Shown in pieces: positions 6,697 to 7,589 of a stretch of DNA of 7,589 bases; the stretch's first letter is position 1; every line of letters begins with the position of its first letter. The notes under the pieces were generated by a model. That model did not search any database. It worked only from the letters and a program-made list of their open reading frames with translations, and was not told where the DNA came from. The translations under genes were made by a program, and so were the position numbers. Source of the stretch: Mariprofundus sp. (GTDB taxonomy: Bacteria; Pseudomonadota; Zetaproteobacteria; Mariprofundales; Mariprofundaceae); contig WFUI01000033.1 of the NCBI GenBank assembly GCA_015485035.1, positions 1 through 7,589 on the forward strand. Reading direction: 5' to 3'.

Positions 6697-7589
6697 CTAT
6701 TTTGACCAGCGGAGCAGATTGGCTCCCCAGGCAAAACCACCGGCAAAGGCTTCCAGCAGGATCAATTGACCCTTCTCAAGGCGCCCTGAACGATATAACT
6801 CATTCAGAGCCAGTGGTACACTGGCTGATGATGTATTGCCATGCGAGCCCACAGTCAGTGCCACACGATCGATATCCATTTTCAGTTTCTTTGCAGTCGC
6901 CTGAATGATACGAATATTAGCCTGATGCGGCACCAGCCAATCAATATCGTTATCACTCAATTCATATTTGGCCAGAATCTCATTCACCACGCCACCCAGC
7001 TTAGCGACAGCAACGCGAAACACCTCATTGCCTTTCATCTCAACCGCCGCAGTGCCGGCAGAATCAAGGCCGAAATCAGCAGCTTCATGATTCACCTGTT
7101 GATGCACATCCGGGCTGGATGGCGGGTGTGGATGCGTTGCCTTCAACAAATCGCGATACGTACCATCGGCATGCAGTACAGAGCCAATCAATCCGTTTTC
7201 CGCATCAGCTTCGCGCGCTTCCAATATCACGGCACCTGCACCATCACCAAACAGAATGCATGTGCCGCGGTCAGTCCAGTCAACAATCCGGCTCATCGCT
7301 TCCGCCCCGATCAGCAAGACACGCTTGAACATACCTGCCCGCATCATGCCTTCAACCTGGGCCAGCCCGTATACAAAACCCGAGCACACCGCCTGAATAT
7401 CCCAGGCAGGAAAATCCTTTCCACCGAGTTTGGCCTGTACCACTGTCGCTGTGGCAGGAAAAATAAGATCGGGGGTCGTGGTCGAAACGACCAGAGCATC
7501 AATATCATCAATACCGATTCCGGCATCGGCTAACGCAACTTTAGCCGCTTCAACAGCCATATCCGATGTCATCTGATCTGCTGCGATAA
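6697..7589 (-). CDS. fabH: 3-oxoacyl-ACP synthase III (FabH), N-terminus beyond window
   Basis: Initiating condensing enzyme (KAS III): acetyl-CoA plus malonyl-ACP gives acetoacetyl-ACP. The frame is open to the right edge. The ATG at 7570-7572 is internal, preceded in frame by codons for IAADQ that match the family's IAA(D/P) stretch after the missing N-terminus (around 60 residues by comparison with E. coli). Counting from that Met, the triad is complete: Cys63 (IQAVCSGFVYGLA), His216 (VPHQANIRII) and Asn246 (SHGNTSSASVP). TDRGTCILFGDGAGAV and the C-terminal LLEAFAGGFAWGANLLRW are typical. The Cys-His distance is 153 residues against 132 in E. coli FabH as I recall it; the extra 21 lie around THPHPPSSPDVHQQVNHEA (residues 146-164). 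It is the first gene of the visible fab cluster; plsX often precedes fabH, but that region is not in the window. Confidence 0.97.
   Translation of the reverse strand, partial: IAADQMTSDMAVEAAKVALADAGIGIDDIDALVVSTTTPDLIFPATATVVQAKLGGKDFPAWDIQAVCSGFVYGLAQVEGMMRAGMFKRVLLIGAEAMSRIVDWTDRGTCILFGDGAGAVILEAREADAENGLIGSVLHADGTYRDLLKATHPHPPSSPDVHQQVNHEAADFGLDSAGTAAVEMKGNEVFRVAVAKLGGVVNEILAKYELSDNDIDWLVPHQANIRIIQATAKKLKMDIDRVALTVGSHGNTSSASVPLALNELYRSGRLEKGQLILLEAFAGGFAWGANLLRWSK

Noticed and set aside
6841..7533. 230-codon open frame on the + strand opposite fabH, and other long open frames opposite fabF, fabG and fabD
   Set aside because: They lie antisense to complete, motif-verified fab genes, have His/Arg/Ser-rich shadow composition, and match no family I recognise.
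1..7589. CRISPR array, tRNA or rRNA genes, riboswitch, toxin-antitoxin, phage or defence genes
   Set aside because: I saw no periodic repeats, no tRNA-like cloverleaf and no signature motifs. The coding content is fully explained by katG, pabB and the fab cluster.

Overview
This window is a chromosomal housekeeping segment from a bacterium that looks like a member of the Pseudomonadota (Proteobacteria). The evidence is the gene order fabH-fabD-fabG-acpP-fabF, the proteobacterial style of each protein, and moderate base composition. I cannot place it in a class from sequence reading alone. A gamma-, beta- or zetaproteobacterium would all fit.

Layout. Positions 1-1680 (+ strand) hold the last three quarters of katG, a heme catalase-peroxidase whose 5' end lies outside the window. 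It ends at a strong hairpin terminator (1695-1723). A 329-bp convergent gap (1681-2009) follows. It contains an unexplained hairpin-bearing stretch (about 1731-1844) and then a compact 161-bp element (1849-2009) with 18-bp terminal inverted repeats, flanked on both sides by CTAG. This looks like a non-autonomous MITE-type element, and its right-hand CTAG contains the stop codon of the next gene. From 2010 to the right edge everything is on the - strand. Read in transcription order (right to left) it is fabH (5'-truncated by the window edge), fabD, fabG, acpP, fabF and then a pabB-like chorismate-utilising enzyme.

How the genes work together. FabD loads malonyl groups onto ACP (AcpP). FabH condenses acetyl-CoA with malonyl-ACP to start a chain, FabG reduces the 3-ketoacyl-ACP, and FabF carries out the elongating condensations. 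The genes are tightly packed: fabD/fabG overlap by 4 nt (ATGA) and acpP/fabF are separated by 1 nt. The one sizeable gap inside the cluster is the 107 bp before acpP, whose product is needed in large molar excess. The pabB-like gene (folate/4-aminobenzoate branch) follows fabF. In many gammaproteobacteria the folate gene after fabF is pabC, so the theme is familiar but the gene differs. KatG is an unrelated oxidative-stress gene.

Main points for a second look. (1) A textbook fabF terminator (13-bp perfect stem plus U6) lies inside the first codons of the only conventional full-length pabB reading frame, which starts at a GTG with no visible Shine-Dalgarno sequence. (2) The MITE-like element sits exactly on the pabB stop codon, and its putative target duplication supplies that stop. 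(3) The PabB-like protein has PIAGT where E. coli PabB has PIKGT. I see no defence system, CRISPR array, RNA gene, prophage or undescribed multi-gene system. Apart from the points above, the window is ordinary.
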